A DNA stretch of 27,027 nucleotides. It comes from Enterococcus_I eurekensis (lineage in GTDB: Bacteria > Bacillota > Bacilli > Lactobacillales > Enterococcaceae). Positions within the stretch are counted from its first letter, which is position 1. Every line of letters begins with the position of its first letter. Of the stretch, positions 7,534 through 15,826 are shown piece after piece. A model generated the notes under the pieces. It ran no database searches. It was not told the origin of the DNA and was given only the letters and a program-made list of their open reading frames with translations. The translations under genes were made by a program, and so were the position numbers. The DNA lies in assembly GCF_042654605.1 (NCBI RefSeq), contig NZ_JBHSGT010000007.1, forward strand, positions 1 to 27,027, in the 5' to 3' direction.

Positions 7534-8055
7534 CTAAATCATCTTACTCATCAGCCAAACATTCAAGAAACGACCATCGTCCGAGCGAGCACCACGTGCC
7601 ATCAACGCTTCTTTTTGAAAACCAAATTTTTCATACAAATGAATCGCCGTCGTATTCTGTTCCTGAACGGTTAATTCAATCCGATAAACCGTTTGACTTT
7701 CTTGCGCCCAGATCAGCAATTCTTCCATTAAAACACTACCTAAGCCCATCCCCCAATAATCTTTTAAGATTGAAATTCCTAATTCTGCAATGTGGGCAAT
7801 TCTTTTTTCATTCGAACTTTTTAGAGAGGCCGTTCCAATAATTTGCTCGCCAAGTAAAGCGACAAAAAGCGTATTATTCGGGCTTTCATAAATATCTTCT
7901 AATTGAATCGCCAATAATTCTTCTGGTAAATTGATGCCTTTTTCGTCCATCACTAAAAATTCAGTTTCTCGACCAATTTGGCGCGTCATCTTTAATAGTT
8001 CGGCCGCATCTTCGGGAATCGCTTCTCGAATAGTTAAATCTAATTCTTCACCCAT
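7534..8055 (-). CDS. GNAT-family N-acetyltransferase
   Basis: Acetyl-CoA-dependent transferase of 173 residues. It has TIREAIPEDAAELLKM at the N-terminus, the acetyl-CoA pyrophosphate-binding motif A in ISILKDYWGMGLGSVLMEEL (Q/RxxGxG/A type), and a C-terminal NTTAIHLYEKFGFQKE typical of RimI-like or small-molecule acetyltransferases. I chose ATG at 8055: TGGAG lies 8 bases upstream and the start overlaps the tsaE stop by 8 bases. A longer frame reaching 8130 would overlap tsaE by 83 bases with no homology. The position after tsaE is reminiscent of tsa-rimI linkage, but the sequence is not clearly RimI. The substrate is unknown. Confidence 0.88.
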   Translation of the reverse strand: MGEELDLTIREAIPEDAAELLKMTRQIGRETEFLVMDEKGINLPEELLAIQLEDIYESPNNTLFVALLGEQIIGTASLKSSNEKRIAHIAELGISILKDYWGMGLGSVLMEELLIWAQESQTVYRIELTVQEQNTTAIHLYEKFGFQKEALMARGARSDDGRFLNVWLMSKMI

Positions 8056-8521
8056 ATACTTGACTCCATTTTTTTTCAATTCTTGTTTGGAAAGCTTCGG
8101 CAATTGTGCCATTCGCGTGGAAATCCACATAGCGTTTATTCATATCTTCTTCATCTTTCGTCAAAACCATTTCTAAATAAACTTCCGGTAAATTAGCTTC
8201 CAATAAGTTCCCCCATTCAATGACTGAAAGTCCATCTCCTTCAAAATACTCATCCAATCCTAAGTCACTGGCTCCTTCACCAACACGATAAACGTCCATG
8301 TGATAGAGCGGTAAGCGCCCTTGAGTGTATTCACGAATAATGGTATATGTAGGGCTTTTAATCATTTGGTCGATTCCCAAACCTTTAGCAATCCCTTTGG
8401 TTAAAGTTGTTTTGCCTGCCCCAAGATCACCTGTTAAAACTAAATTATCACCTGCAGCGGCGACTTCACCAATCACCTCAGCAAATTCGGCTGTTTTGTC
8501 TGGGTTCTCTAAAATTATCAC
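8048..8521 (-). CDS. tsaE: tRNA threonylcarbamoyladenosine biosynthesis ATPase TsaE
   Basis: P-loop ATPase that works with TsaB and TsaD to form t6A at position 37 of ANN-decoding tRNAs. Visible are the Walker A GDLGAGKTT (about residues 31-39), the conserved SPTYTIIREY, LYHMDVYRV and the VIEWGN block. I chose GTG at 8521 (157 residues, the usual size) because AAGGAGG stands 8 bases before it. A TTG at 8551 would overlap the upstream gene and places the ribosome site inside the coding region. It follows the MmcQ/YjbR gene by 19 bases and overlaps the GNAT gene downstream, so all three are probably cotranscribed. tsaB and tsaD are not in this window. Confidence 0.95.
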   Translation of the reverse strand: MIILENPDKTAEFAEVIGEVAAAGDNLVLTGDLGAGKTTLTKGIAKGLGIDQMIKSPTYTIIREYTQGRLPLYHMDVYRVGEGASDLGLDEYFEGDGLSVIEWGNLLEANLPEVYLEMVLTKDEEDMNKRYVDFHANGTIAEAFQTRIEKKWSQVYG

Positions 8522-8540
8522 TTTTGTTGCCTCCTTGTTT

Positions 8541-8918
8541 CTATTCAACAAATCGTTGTAGTTGCTCTCGTTCTCGTTTAGAAAATTTCGCTAAAACTAA
8601 TTGATAAGAAGCCCGTAGCATTTGAAGCAATTCTTCATCTGATAATTCATCGCTCTGTAAAACGATCGAATTCCAATGCTTTTTATTCATATGATAACCC
8701 GGTTTAATCGATTCATAGATTTCGCGTAACTCTTCATTTTTTTGTGGATTACCTTTAAGCGTTAATTGCGATTGATCATCAATTGTTGGTGAAAGCAATG
8801 CGAACATTTTTCCCTGTAGTTCAAAATAAATCACTTCCCAATCCTCTCGATAATAAACTTTAGCAAAGGGTAAACTTGCACCGTACGTTTGAATTTTTTT
8901 CCATCGCTCTTTTAACAT
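8541..8918 (-). CDS. MmcQ/YjbR-family protein (CyaY-like fold)
   Basis: Small cytosolic protein of 125 residues of the MmcQ/YjbR group. The pattern is an N-terminal WKKIQTYGASLPFAK, a strand pair around YFELQGKMFALLSP, and a C-terminal GYHMNKKHWNSIVL, which is the family's hallmark (H-x-N-K-x-x-W). Structural work on relatives shows a double-wing DNA-binding-like or CyaY-like fold, but no firm biochemical role is established. ATG at 8918 is preferred over the in-frame ATG at 8939 because AGGGGTG lies 6 bases before it. It heads the tsaE operon. A TATAAT on the minus strand at 8979-8984 is a possible -10, but its -35 is poor. Confidence 0.88.
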   Translation of the reverse strand: MLKERWKKIQTYGASLPFAKVYYREDWEVIYFELQGKMFALLSPTIDDQSQLTLKGNPQKNEELREIYESIKPGYHMNKKHWNSIVLQSDELSDEELLQMLRASYQLVLAKFSKREREQLQRFVE

Positions 8919-9091
8919 CCTATCCACCCCTTGATTCATCCAATTACCAAAACAACGATTCTTAATTACTCCTATTGTATTATAGACGTACCCTAAAGTG
9001 CAATTTTATTCTTTTATTCGAGCAATCCTTACCTCAATTTTTCTGCTAAGTAGATGTCTATTCTCAAACTAAAGAAAATATTGAAGTCTAA

Positions 9092-9139
9092 TAAAAAAAA
9101 CTGAATCACCGAGGAGTAAAATCCCCGCTGATCCAGTTT
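9092..9139 (-). terminator. Terminator downstream of pta
   Basis: Read on the minus strand, AAACTG (9139-9134) pairs with CAGTTT (9103-9098). Imperfect inner arms (GATCAGCGGGGA against TCCTCGGTGATT) extend the stem, and a run of eight T residues follows. The stem starts 15 bases after the pta stop. Confidence 0.85.
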
Positions 9140-9153
9140 CTTATTAGTTATTC

Positions 9154-10134
9154 TTAGTTATTTAATGCTTGAGCAGCTGTAATGATTGTTAATTTGTATA
9201 CATCTTCTTCATTACATCCACGTGATAAATCAGAGATTGGTTTATTTAAACCTTGTAAAATTGGTCCAATCGCTTCAAAGTTACCTAAACGTTGAGCAAT
9301 TTTGTAACCAATGTTTCCTGATTGTAAATCTGGGAAAATATAAACGTTTGCTTTACCAGCAACTTCTGATTCAGGTGCTTTTAATTGAGCAACTGATTGG
9401 TTGTAAGCAGCATCAAATTGTAATTCACCATCGATTGCTAATTCAGGTGCTAATTCTTTAGCGATACGAGTTGCTTCGATTGTTGCATCTGCTTCAGGTG
9501 CTTTTGCAGAACCGTGTGAAGAGAAGCTTAACATTGCAATCTTAGGATCGATATCGAACATTTTAGCTGTTTCAGCAGAAGCTACCGCAATTTCAGCTAA
9601 TTCTTGTGGATTTGGACTTACGTTGATTGCACAGTCTGCGAACAAGTATTTCTCTTGCTCGTTACCACGCATCATTAAGAATGCACCACTTGTACGGCTG
9701 ATTCCTGGTTTTGTTTTAATGATTTGTAATGCTGGGCGAACAGTATCACCTGTTGAGTGAATCGCACCTGATACTAAACCATCAGTAATACCCATTTGTG
9801 TTAACATTGTTCCAAAGTAGTTTTCATCTTTTAATAAAACTTCTGCTTGTTCGCGAGTTACTTTACCTTTACGACGTTCTACAAAAGCTTCGACGATTTC
9901 TTCCCAACGTGCACAGTCGTTTGGATCATAAATTGTCATGTTTGAGATATTGATTCCACGAACAGCTGCCGCTTTTTCAATTTCCTCACGGTTACCAATT
10001 AAAATTGGTTCCACTAATTCTTCACCTTTCAAGCGCGCAACCGCACTCAAAATACGTGTATCTGTTGCTTCAGGGAATGCAATACGAATTCCACGACGCA
10101 CAATTTTAAACTTTAAGCTATCAAATAGTTCCAC
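9154..10134 (-). CDS. pta: Phosphate acetyltransferase (Pta/EutD type)
   Basis: Interconverts acetyl-CoA and acetyl phosphate in the acetate/ATP-yielding branch of fermentation. The 326-residue length is that of the short Gram-positive EutD-like Pta without the extra N-terminal domains of the enteric enzyme. Recognisable segments are RIAFPEATDTRILSA, NYFGTMLTQMGITDGLVSGA, the RPALQIIKTKPG stretch, ADCAINVSPNPQELAEIA, SFSSHGSAKAPEAD and IFPDLQSGNIGYKIAQRLG. The start is GTG at 10134 with GGAGGG 7 bases upstream. It stands between ung (158 bases upstream, same strand) and the mmcQ-tsaE operon, with its own terminator. Confidence 0.95.
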   Translation of the reverse strand: MELFDSLKFKIVRRGIRIAFPEATDTRILSAVARLKGEELVEPILIGNREEIEKAAAVRGINISNMTIYDPNDCARWEEIVEAFVERRKGKVTREQAEVLLKDENYFGTMLTQMGITDGLVSGAIHSTGDTVRPALQIIKTKPGISRTSGAFLMMRGNEQEKYLFADCAINVSPNPQELAEIAVASAETAKMFDIDPKIAMLSFSSHGSAKAPEADATIEATRIAKELAPELAIDGELQFDAAYNQSVAQLKAPESEVAGKANVYIFPDLQSGNIGYKIAQRLGNFEAIGPILQGLNKPISDLSRGCNEEDVYKLTIITAAQALNN

Positions 10135-10291
10135 AGTAAAACCCTCCAGAATTTTTATTCTTATTAATCATACACCATTTACAAATAAAAGAACAGTTTT
10201 TTAACCTGTATTAACAAAAAAAGGGAAGTATCATCTGACTTTTTCTGAAAATACCAATAACTGTTTCGAGTTTTTTCAAAACCTGTTTCAT

Positions 10292-10966
10292 TTATTCGGG
10301 AATTTGCCAATCGATTGGTTGCTTACCTAAACTAATCAATGCATCATTCACTTTTGAAAAGGGTTTTGAACCAAAAAAACCACGGCTGGCTGACAAGGGA
10401 CTCGGGTGAAAGGACTGGATGATTATGTGCTTCGTTGCATCAATCATTGTGGTTTTTTGTTGAGCCGGTTTGCCCCATAAGACAAATACAATTGGATCTT
10501 CACGCTCATTTAAAACTTCAATGACACGATCCGTGAAACGTTCCCAACCTTGTTTTTGATGTGAATTGGCTTCTCCTTCACGAACCGTTAAAACCGTATT
10601 TAATAATAAAACACCTTGATCGGCCCAGCTCGTTAAGTTTCCGTGACTCGCTGATTCAATTGCCAAATCATTAGCTAATTCTTTGTACATATTACGCAGC
10701 GATGGCGGTATTTTAACCCCTTTTTGTACAGAAAAAGCTAATCCGTGTGATTGTCCTGCCCCATGATACGGATCTTGACCTAGGATAACAACTTTTACTT
10801 GCTCATAAGGTGTGTGTTCAAAAGCAGAAAAAATCAGTTCCTTTGGTGGAAAAACGTTCCCTGCTTCATATTCTTGATCGATAAATTTAAACAAATCTTG
10901 AAAATATTCTTTTTCAAATTCGTCGGCTAGTAATCTTTGCCAACTATATTGACTCCATGGTTTCAT
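10292..10966 (-). CDS. ung: Uracil-DNA glycosylase, family 1
   Basis: Removes uracil from DNA at the start of base-excision repair. The water-activating loop GQDPYH carries Asp65 and His68. LLNTVLTVREG holds the uracil-binding Asn123. The minor-groove intercalation loop HPSPLSA carries catalytic His187. SWADQGVLLLN and VFVLWGKPAQ are further family blocks. The 224-residue length is normal. ATG is preceded by GAGGAGTTGACGTA on the minus strand, giving a normal ribosome site. The ung-to-pta gap (10135-10291) has a possible minus-strand TATGAT -10 but no convincing terminator, so read-through into pta is possible. Confidence 0.96.
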   Translation of the reverse strand: MKPWSQYSWQRLLADEFEKEYFQDLFKFIDQEYEAGNVFPPKELIFSAFEHTPYEQVKVVILGQDPYHGAGQSHGLAFSVQKGVKIPPSLRNMYKELANDLAIESASHGNLTSWADQGVLLLNTVLTVREGEANSHQKQGWERFTDRVIEVLNEREDPIVFVLWGKPAQQKTTMIDATKHIIIQSFHPSPLSASRGFFGSKPFSKVNDALISLGKQPIDWQIPE

Positions 10967-11099
10967 TACGTCAACTCCTCTATCTAAGAATAAAACAATT
11001 TCTAAAATTCCTCAACTGATCCTTTTTGATTCCAAGAAAATCTCTCCATTTTATGTTACACTGAACATAGAATAAATAGATGATTGGAAGGTAAGTTGT

Positions 11100-11969
11100 A
11101 TGATTAAATTAATTGCCTCAGATATGGACGGTACATTACTTGATTTAGAATTAAATATTACGCAAGAAAATATTAATGCGATTCGTTACGCTGAAGCACA
11201 CGGTATCGAATTCATGGTTGCAACTGGCCGAAATCGTGCCGAAGCGCTCCCCCCTCTTGAAAAAGCTGGAATCAATTGTGCGATGATTACCTTAAATGGT
11301 GCGCATGTCTTTGATAAAGAAGGAAACTCGTTGTTTACGACACCTTTGGATAAAAGCGAAGTTTTCCAAATATTTGACATTTTAGATGAACACGGAATCT
11401 ATTATGAAATATCAACTCAAATCGGAACATTTACTAATAGTAAAGAATCACGAATCGAACATTTTACTACGCATATTATTGACGCTTTTCCACATTTAAC
11501 ACAAAAAGCAGCCATTGCGATGACTGTGGCCCACTTAGAATTCTTCCCAGTGGATGTAGCCCCTGATTTACGTGAACTGGTTAAACAACCAAACACTGAA
11601 ATCTTAAAAGTAATTTGTTTTGATAAACGTGGTCCAGAATTTTTAGGCCCTGCTGCAAAAGAAATTGCTAAATTTGAAGATTGTGTCGTTACTTCGTCAG
11701 GTGCAAATAATATTGAAATTAATCATAAACATGCACAAAAAGGTATTGCCGTTTCGCATGTTGCTAAAGAACGGAACATTGATTTAGAAAATGTCATGAC
11801 TATTGGCGACAACTTAAATGATTTGAGCATGATTCAAGTCGCTGGCGTAAGCTTTGCTATGGGCAATGCTGTGGTTGAATTACACGAAGAAGCAAAATAC
11901 GTTACACATGAAAATATGAACTCAGGCGTTGGTAAAGCAATCGTCAGAGCAATCGACGAAAATTTATAA
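11100..11969 (+). CDS. Cof-type HAD-IIB sugar-phosphate phosphatase family protein
   Basis: Haloacid dehalogenase-superfamily hydrolase of 289 residues. Motif I is SDMDGTLLD with nucleophile Asp8 and acid/base Asp10. Motif II is MVATGRNR. Motif III lysine is probably in EILKVICFDK. Motif IV is TIGDNLNDLSMI with the Mg-binding aspartates. The cap between motifs II and III is of the IIB (Cof) class. Members dephosphorylate flavin, sugar or pyridoxal phosphates with broad specificity, so the substrate cannot be read from sequence. ATG follows GGAAGG by 8 bases. It is divergent from ung. Confidence 0.92.
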   Translation: MIKLIASDMDGTLLDLELNITQENINAIRYAEAHGIEFMVATGRNRAEALPPLEKAGINCAMITLNGAHVFDKEGNSLFTTPLDKSEVFQIFDILDEHGIYYEISTQIGTFTNSKESRIEHFTTHIIDAFPHLTQKAAIAMTVAHLEFFPVDVAPDLRELVKQPNTEILKVICFDKRGPEFLGPAAKEIAKFEDCVVTSSGANNIEINHKHAQKGIAVSHVAKERNIDLENVMTIGDNLNDLSMIQVAGVSFAMGNAVVELHEEAKYVTHENMNSGVGKAIVRAIDENL

Positions 11970-12082
11970 TATTGACTATGCTGTGACGAGTCCTAGGCGC
12001 CCAACAAAATCTATTTATGATTTTTTAAGGTGCCTTCTTTATTTTTCTGATGACTAAAAGCTTATAGAAAGGATTATTTCGG

Positions 12083-12598
12083 ATGTCTGATTTTTTAATT
12101 CAAGAGAAACCTTTTGGCTCCTCACCAAAAACGATTATCAAAGATATTAATGGACATCCTTTATATCTTTTAATTGGGCGACTTGGTGATATTGGTAGTC
12201 GCTTAACACTCTATGATATGGATGGTAAGGTCGTTGCTTATATTAAGAAAGACCGTCTAGCCTTCGTTCGACGTTTTGAAATTTATGAGAATGATAAAAA
12301 AGTTGGTATTATGCAGCATTTCCTCAACTGGCCGAATGACTTTTATTATATTTCTCAACTCCATTGGATGGCACACGGGAATATTTATCACCACGAATAT
12401 CGAGTTCGACATTTTGCAAATGAAATCATGACGATGTCCAAAACCCGTTTAATGATGGGTGATCATTATCAGCTGCATGTTCATGACGATGCCAATGCTC
12501 CTAAGTGTATTTGTATCGCTAGTGTACTTGATTACTGGTCTTACAATCGGGAACGGAGTCAACCAACTTATTATAAAGAAGTATTAGATGTCACATAA
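12083..12598 (+). CDS. LURP-one-related / YxjI-family protein
   Basis: 171-residue soluble protein with the strand-rich pattern of the LURP-one-related (tubby-like) fold: YLLIGRLGDIGSRLTLYDMDGKVVAYIKK followed by FEIYENDKKVGIMQ and, near the end, HYQLHVHDD. No catalytic motif or signal peptide is seen. Members are widespread in Firmicutes and plants, and their bacterial function is not established; phospholipid-binding has been proposed for the fold. ATG follows GAAAGGA by 9 bases. It lies 113 bases after the HAD gene. Between them an imperfect AGGCGCC/GGTGCCT pair with a large loop may be a weak terminator. Confidence 0.8.
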   Translation: MSDFLIQEKPFGSSPKTIIKDINGHPLYLLIGRLGDIGSRLTLYDMDGKVVAYIKKDRLAFVRRFEIYENDKKVGIMQHFLNWPNDFYYISQLHWMAHGNIYHHEYRVRHFANEIMTMSKTRLMMGDHYQLHVHDDANAPKCICIASVLDYWSYNRERSQPTYYKEVLDVT

Positions 12599-12638
12599 AA
12601 AGACGATGAACACATTTTATTTTGTGTTCATCGTCTTT
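12599..12638. terminator. Bidirectional terminator between the LURP-one gene and the GNAT gene
   Basis: Perfect 16-bp inverted repeat (AAAGACGATGAACACA at 12599-12614 against 12623-12638) with an 8-base loop. The U-tract is better on the minus strand (CTTTTTA) than on the plus strand (CTTTCTA). Confidence 0.88.
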
Positions 12639-12694
12639 CTATAATTTTAGTGTTCGAACTTCACACTCAGAGCTAATCGCCCTCGTTATTGTCT

Positions 12695-13261
12695 CTATTT
12701 TTCTATTGTTCTTTGCATATGGTAGTAATCATGACCACTGAGGATTTGTTCCCCAACAATTTCATACCCTTGACGCTTGTATAATTGCTGCGCTTTGGGA
12801 TTAGCTAAATCGACACACAAACCTACTTTATTGGCTCCAGCTTCTTTTGCCGCTCGGTTCACCGCTTCTAATAATTCCGTCCCCACTCCGTATCCACGGA
12901 ATTTTTCATTGACGACAATCGTATCTAAATACCACTCTTTGGGATATGTCTCTAAATCAACAAAGATACGTGCTTCTGGTAAACCTAGTGATTTCAATGT
13001 TTCGGATAGTGGTAAATCAACTACGTTTTCCTCTTCTGCTAAGTAACCAAAAGCAATACCAGCAACTTCCCCATCGATTTCTTTAACGATTCCTCGTGCG
13101 TAACCATAGCGGTACGTTGGTGACTCAACAGCCTTCATAAGAACCTCGACTGTTTTTTCTTCACCAAATTCTTCTAAAAACGCAACTTCCATATCTTTTA
13201 ATATAACTAAAACAAGTTCAGCAATCGCTTTGGCATCCTCAACTCTTGCATTTCTAATCAT
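12695..13261 (-). CDS. GNAT-family N-acetyltransferase
   Basis: Acetyltransferase of 188 residues. MIRNARVEDAKAIAELV opens the fold, a negatively charged insertion spans about residues 40-60, and motif A is VNEKFRGYGVGTELLEA (R-G-x-G-x-G type). The C-terminal block NPKAQQLYKRQGYEIVGEQ follows. The TYPKEWYLDTIVV strand before motif A is common in Enterococcus and Lactobacillus homologues annotated only as GNAT. ATG follows GAAAGGAAGAG on the minus strand. It is a single gene, divergent from nrdI. The substrate is unknown; nothing in the sequence links it to an antibiotic-modifying class. Confidence 0.88.
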   Translation of the reverse strand: MIRNARVEDAKAIAELVLVILKDMEVAFLEEFGEEKTVEVLMKAVESPTYRYGYARGIVKEIDGEVAGIAFGYLAEEENVVDLPLSETLKSLGLPEARIFVDLETYPKEWYLDTIVVNEKFRGYGVGTELLEAVNRAAKEAGANKVGLCVDLANPKAQQLYKRQGYEIVGEQILSGHDYYHMQRTIEK

Positions 13262-13292
13262 ACCTTTTCTCTTCCTTTCAAGTAATTACGAG

Positions 13293-13321
13293 TTATCTTC
13301 TCTCACAATATTTGTTATACT
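13293..13321 (+). promoter_or_regulatory. Probable nrdI-lysR promoter
   Basis: TTATCT (13293-13298), a 17-base spacer and TATACT (13316-13321) lie 24 bases before the nrdI ATG. The ribosome site AAGGAGG follows directly. Confidence 0.5.
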
Positions 13322-13345
13322 GTCTCCAAGGAGGTAATCAATATT

Positions 13346-13810
13346 ATGATTCTTAATTTACTTTATATTTCAATTTCTGGCAACACCCGTTCTTTTGCGA
13401 AACGGATTCAGCAGTTATCAGAGGCTAAACATGAGAAAAATCATTCATTCCCACTCATTTCTATTAAAGAAATTCATGATAATTCCACGGTAGAGAACGA
13501 AACCACACCTTATGTCGTTGTTGTTCCTACTTATTTAGAAGGCGGTAATGGCCTCGATAGTGGAGACCAAGAAATAATGACAGAAAGTCTTCGTGATTAT
13601 TTAACCAGTCAAAATGAGCATCAAAATTTTCTAGGAGTCATTGGTAGTGGGAATAAGAATTTTGCCCATCAATACTGTTTAACTGCCAAACAATATGCTG
13701 AACAATTTAACGTTCCTTTGATTGCCGACTTCGAACTCCGAGGGAATCCTAAAGAAATTGAAAACATCTATCACATTCTATCTGATATGTGTCAAAAATA
13801 CGAACAATAA
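13346..13810 (+). CDS. nrdI: NrdI-type flavodoxin (class Ib ribonucleotide reductase assembly protein)
   Basis: Small FMN protein of 154 residues. NrdI proteins supply the oxidant that builds the dimanganese-tyrosyl radical cofactor of NrdF. The FMN-phosphate loop is SISGNTRSFAKRI (residues 9-21). VVPTYLEGGNGLDSGDQE carries the isoalloxazine-contact loop. GVIGSGNKNFAHQYCLTAKQYA, followed by FELRGNPKEIENI, is the NrdI signature, more specific than ordinary flavodoxin. nrdE, nrdF and nrdH are not nearby, which is known for some Lactobacillales NrdI copies. AAGGAGG lies 11 bases before ATG. A LysR regulator starts 19 bases downstream on the same strand. Confidence 0.85.
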   Translation: MILNLLYISISGNTRSFAKRIQQLSEAKHEKNHSFPLISIKEIHDNSTVENETTPYVVVVPTYLEGGNGLDSGDQEIMTESLRDYLTSQNEHQNFLGVIGSGNKNFAHQYCLTAKQYAEQFNVPLIADFELRGNPKEIENIYHILSDMCQKYEQ

Positions 13811-13829
13811 GAAAGAATGAGGTGTATAC

Positions 13830-14651
13830 ATGTTTCAAATTTTAAGAACTTTTATCTCGGTTTATGAAACCCATAACTTTACTCGAACAGCTGATTCGCT
13901 CTTTTTATCACAACCAACAGTCTCGTCACAAATAAAAAAACTTGAAGACCATTTGAACACCAAATTATTTATTCGTAACGGCAAACAAGAAATCGTCCCA
14001 ACACAGGCGGCCGAGTTTCTGTATCCTCGTATTATTAAAATGATTGAAGAATGGGAAGATGTTGTTTTACATATTGGAAACGATCCAGATATTCGCGAAA
14101 CTTGTGTCATTGCTTGTACAAAAACGTGCGGCATTCATTTGTTGGCCCAAATTGTGCCAAGATTAATTGAAACATTCCCAATGGTCGATTTTCACTTTCC
14201 TATTTTAGGTTATCAAGAAATTGTTCATGGCGTCGAACAAGCCAAGTTTGATTTTGGGCTAATTGAATGGGCTGAACGTAGTGAACACTTAAATCGTTAC
14301 TTATTAGTGCGCGATGAATTAGTCGTAGCCGGCGATCCAGCATCAAACTATTGGATTCTGAATGAAAATATAAATCCTTTACGTGAATTGAACGATTTAT
14401 ATTTACGGAAAAAAAATTTAACCCCGACTATTATCCAAACAAACAGCAACGAAATGATTGAAAAACTCATTAATAACGGAGCAGGTCGCTCGATTCTATC
14501 AAAACGAGTCCTAACTGACAAGATTCCATATGAAACACTTAACTTTGAAAATTCTCGAAATTTTTATTTCTTAACTAGAGAAGAGATTATCCCTGACCTT
14601 TTCCAAGAAGTCGCAATGTTTATTCGTACAGCCTTGGAAGAAAAAGATTAA
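13830..14651 (+). CDS. LysR-family transcriptional regulator
   Basis: 273 residues. The N-terminal winged helix-turn-helix (about 1-60) has FTRTADSLFLSQPTVSSQIK and LEDHLNTKLFIRNG, both diagnostic of LysR. The periplasmic-binding-like effector domain (about 90-270) starts at TCVIACTKTCGIHLLAQIVP. Two cysteines close together in that first strand (CTKTC) are notable and could be redox-active, but this is speculation. It follows nrdI by 19 bases with a GAGGTG ribosome site, so both are likely on one transcript; LysR regulators are more often divergent from their target. The effector is unknown. A terminator overlaps its stop codon. Confidence 0.9.
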   Translation: MFQILRTFISVYETHNFTRTADSLFLSQPTVSSQIKKLEDHLNTKLFIRNGKQEIVPTQAAEFLYPRIIKMIEEWEDVVLHIGNDPDIRETCVIACTKTCGIHLLAQIVPRLIETFPMVDFHFPILGYQEIVHGVEQAKFDFGLIEWAERSEHLNRYLLVRDELVVAGDPASNYWILNENINPLRELNDLYLRKKNLTPTIIQTNSNEMIEKLINNGAGRSILSKRVLTDKIPYETLNFENSRNFYFLTREEIIPDLFQEVAMFIRTALEEKD

Positions 14652-14680
14652 AAACCACGAAAAACCTTCGTGGTTTTTTA
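14651..14680. terminator. Bidirectional terminator between lysR and the radical SAM gene
   Basis: Perfect 11-bp stem AAAACCACGAA (14651-14661) against 14667-14677 with a 5-base loop and a T run after. The last base of the lysR TAA is the first base of the stem. On the minus strand it lies 27 bases beyond the radical SAM stop. Confidence 0.9.
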
Positions 14681-14706
14681 TGAGCTACTAACAAAGTTTG
14701 CTTGAT

Positions 14707-15822
14707 TTATATCGCACGTACTAATTGATCAATGGTTTGTAATTTAGGTAAAAAATCTTTCAAGAATGTTTGGTAGCCACAAAAATCTTCCTCGCTTGAA
14801 AGATACATCGAATCCCTCATCCGTTTACAGCCCCCATGACAACTTTCTAGAAATGGACAAGTTTGACAAAAATTTGATAGTGCTGGTTTGTCACATAAGA
14901 AAGTCCTTGATAGGTCTTGTTCAAATAATTCTTTTAAACTCTGTTCTTGGATATAACCAAGACGACACTCATCAAGCATGTAAAAGTCACACGGATAAAC
15001 ACTACCATCCGCCTCAATTACATATTGCAATTGGCAATTACCAATCAGTCCACAGGCATTGACTTGACGTCGTGTGGCCAAATGAAAGACATCATCAAAA
15101 AATTTAATGCTTCGATACGTTCCCACCTCTAATTCTGCTAACCAGAAACGCAAAATCTGATGATACAAACTAGCAAATCGCTCAGGTGTTAAGGCATAGG
15201 AGGAACGTTTTTCTTCCCCTAGTTCATTTAAGCACGGTATAAATTGGACATATTGAATGTTTTCTTTTTGCAAAAATTGATAGACCTTCTTAGCAGATTT
15301 TGCCAACGGATTGGTTAAGACACACAAAACGTTATAGTCAATCTCATATTGATCAAATAAATGTTTGGTTCTGATTACGCGATGGAAGGTACCTTTGCCT
15401 TTCGTATCCAATCGATGTAAGTCATGATACATCGGATGCCCATCAATCGATAGGCCTACTAAAAAATTATTTTCTTTTAAAAATTGACACCAAGCGTCGT
15501 TAATCACCATCCCGTTCGTCTGAATGGAATAATGGACAGTTACTGCTTTATGTTTGGTTTGCTCATCGACTAGTTCTTTTATTCGACGAAAATAAGGCAA
15601 ACCAGCAATCGTTGGTTCCCCGCCTTGAAAAGCAAGCGTTAATTGGTCCCCATCGACTAAATCAATAAAAATCTGAGCAATCATTTTTTCAGCAACATCT
15701 TTTTTCATCCGACCGTACGATTCAACTTCACGTAAAGAAGTCACATTGGCATAGAAACAATAAGCACACCGAATATTGCATAAACCTGAAGTTGGCTTAA
15801 TTAAAACGGATAAATGTTTCAA
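14707..15822 (-). CDS. Anaerobic sulfatase-maturating enzyme (anSME), radical SAM/SPASM
   Basis: Oxygen-sensitive radical SAM enzyme that oxidises an active-site Cys (or Ser) of sulfatases to formylglycine. The SAM cluster is C15, C19 and C22 in LCNIRCAYCF. The GGEP motif (FQGGEPT) binds SAM. The SPASM region keeps the full auxiliary-cluster cysteine pattern: C257, C263, C278 and C332, plus C319, C322, C328 and C348. D279 immediately after C278 matches the catalytic base of the clostridial enzyme. The length of 371 residues is normal. The start is TTG at 15822 with AGAGGTG 7 bases upstream. It sits 4 bases behind the stop of a decayed sulfatase gene, the expected partner, so it appears intact but orphaned at this locus. 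Its spacing, spectrum of conserved residues and partner make the anSME call strong. Confidence 0.92.
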   Translation of the reverse strand: MKHLSVLIKPTSGLCNIRCAYCFYANVTSLREVESYGRMKKDVAEKMIAQIFIDLVDGDQLTLAFQGGEPTIAGLPYFRRIKELVDEQTKHKAVTVHYSIQTNGMVINDAWCQFLKENNFLVGLSIDGHPMYHDLHRLDTKGKGTFHRVIRTKHLFDQYEIDYNVLCVLTNPLAKSAKKVYQFLQKENIQYVQFIPCLNELGEEKRSSYALTPERFASLYHQILRFWLAELEVGTYRSIKFFDDVFHLATRRQVNACGLIGNCQLQYVIEADGSVYPCDFYMLDECRLGYIQEQSLKELFEQDLSRTFLCDKPALSNFCQTCPFLESCHGGCKRMRDSMYLSSEEDFCGYQTFLKDFLPKLQTIDQLVRAI

Positions 15823-15826
15823 CTCG

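Noticed and set aside
8056..8130. Longer GNAT start upstream of 8055
   Set aside because: It would overlap tsaE by 83 bases, lacks family similarity, and the ATG at 8055 has a good ribosome site.
10135..10291. Terminator or cre-like site between ung and pta
   Set aside because: Repeated CTGTTT/AACAGG words occur, but no stable stem with a T run and no adequate match to the cre consensus was found.
11970..12082. Strong terminator between the HAD and LURP-one genes
   Set aside because: Only a 7-bp imperfect stem with a large loop and an interrupted T run is present; too weak to list as a feature.
12695..13261. Aminoglycoside or streptothricin acetyltransferase
   Set aside because: The GNAT fold is clear, but no residues specific to resistance enzymes are recognisable, so only the superfamily is claimed.
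14766..15132. Plus-strand frames opposite the radical SAM gene
   Set aside because: They are mirror frames of a gene with clear motifs throughout; no independent start signals are seen.
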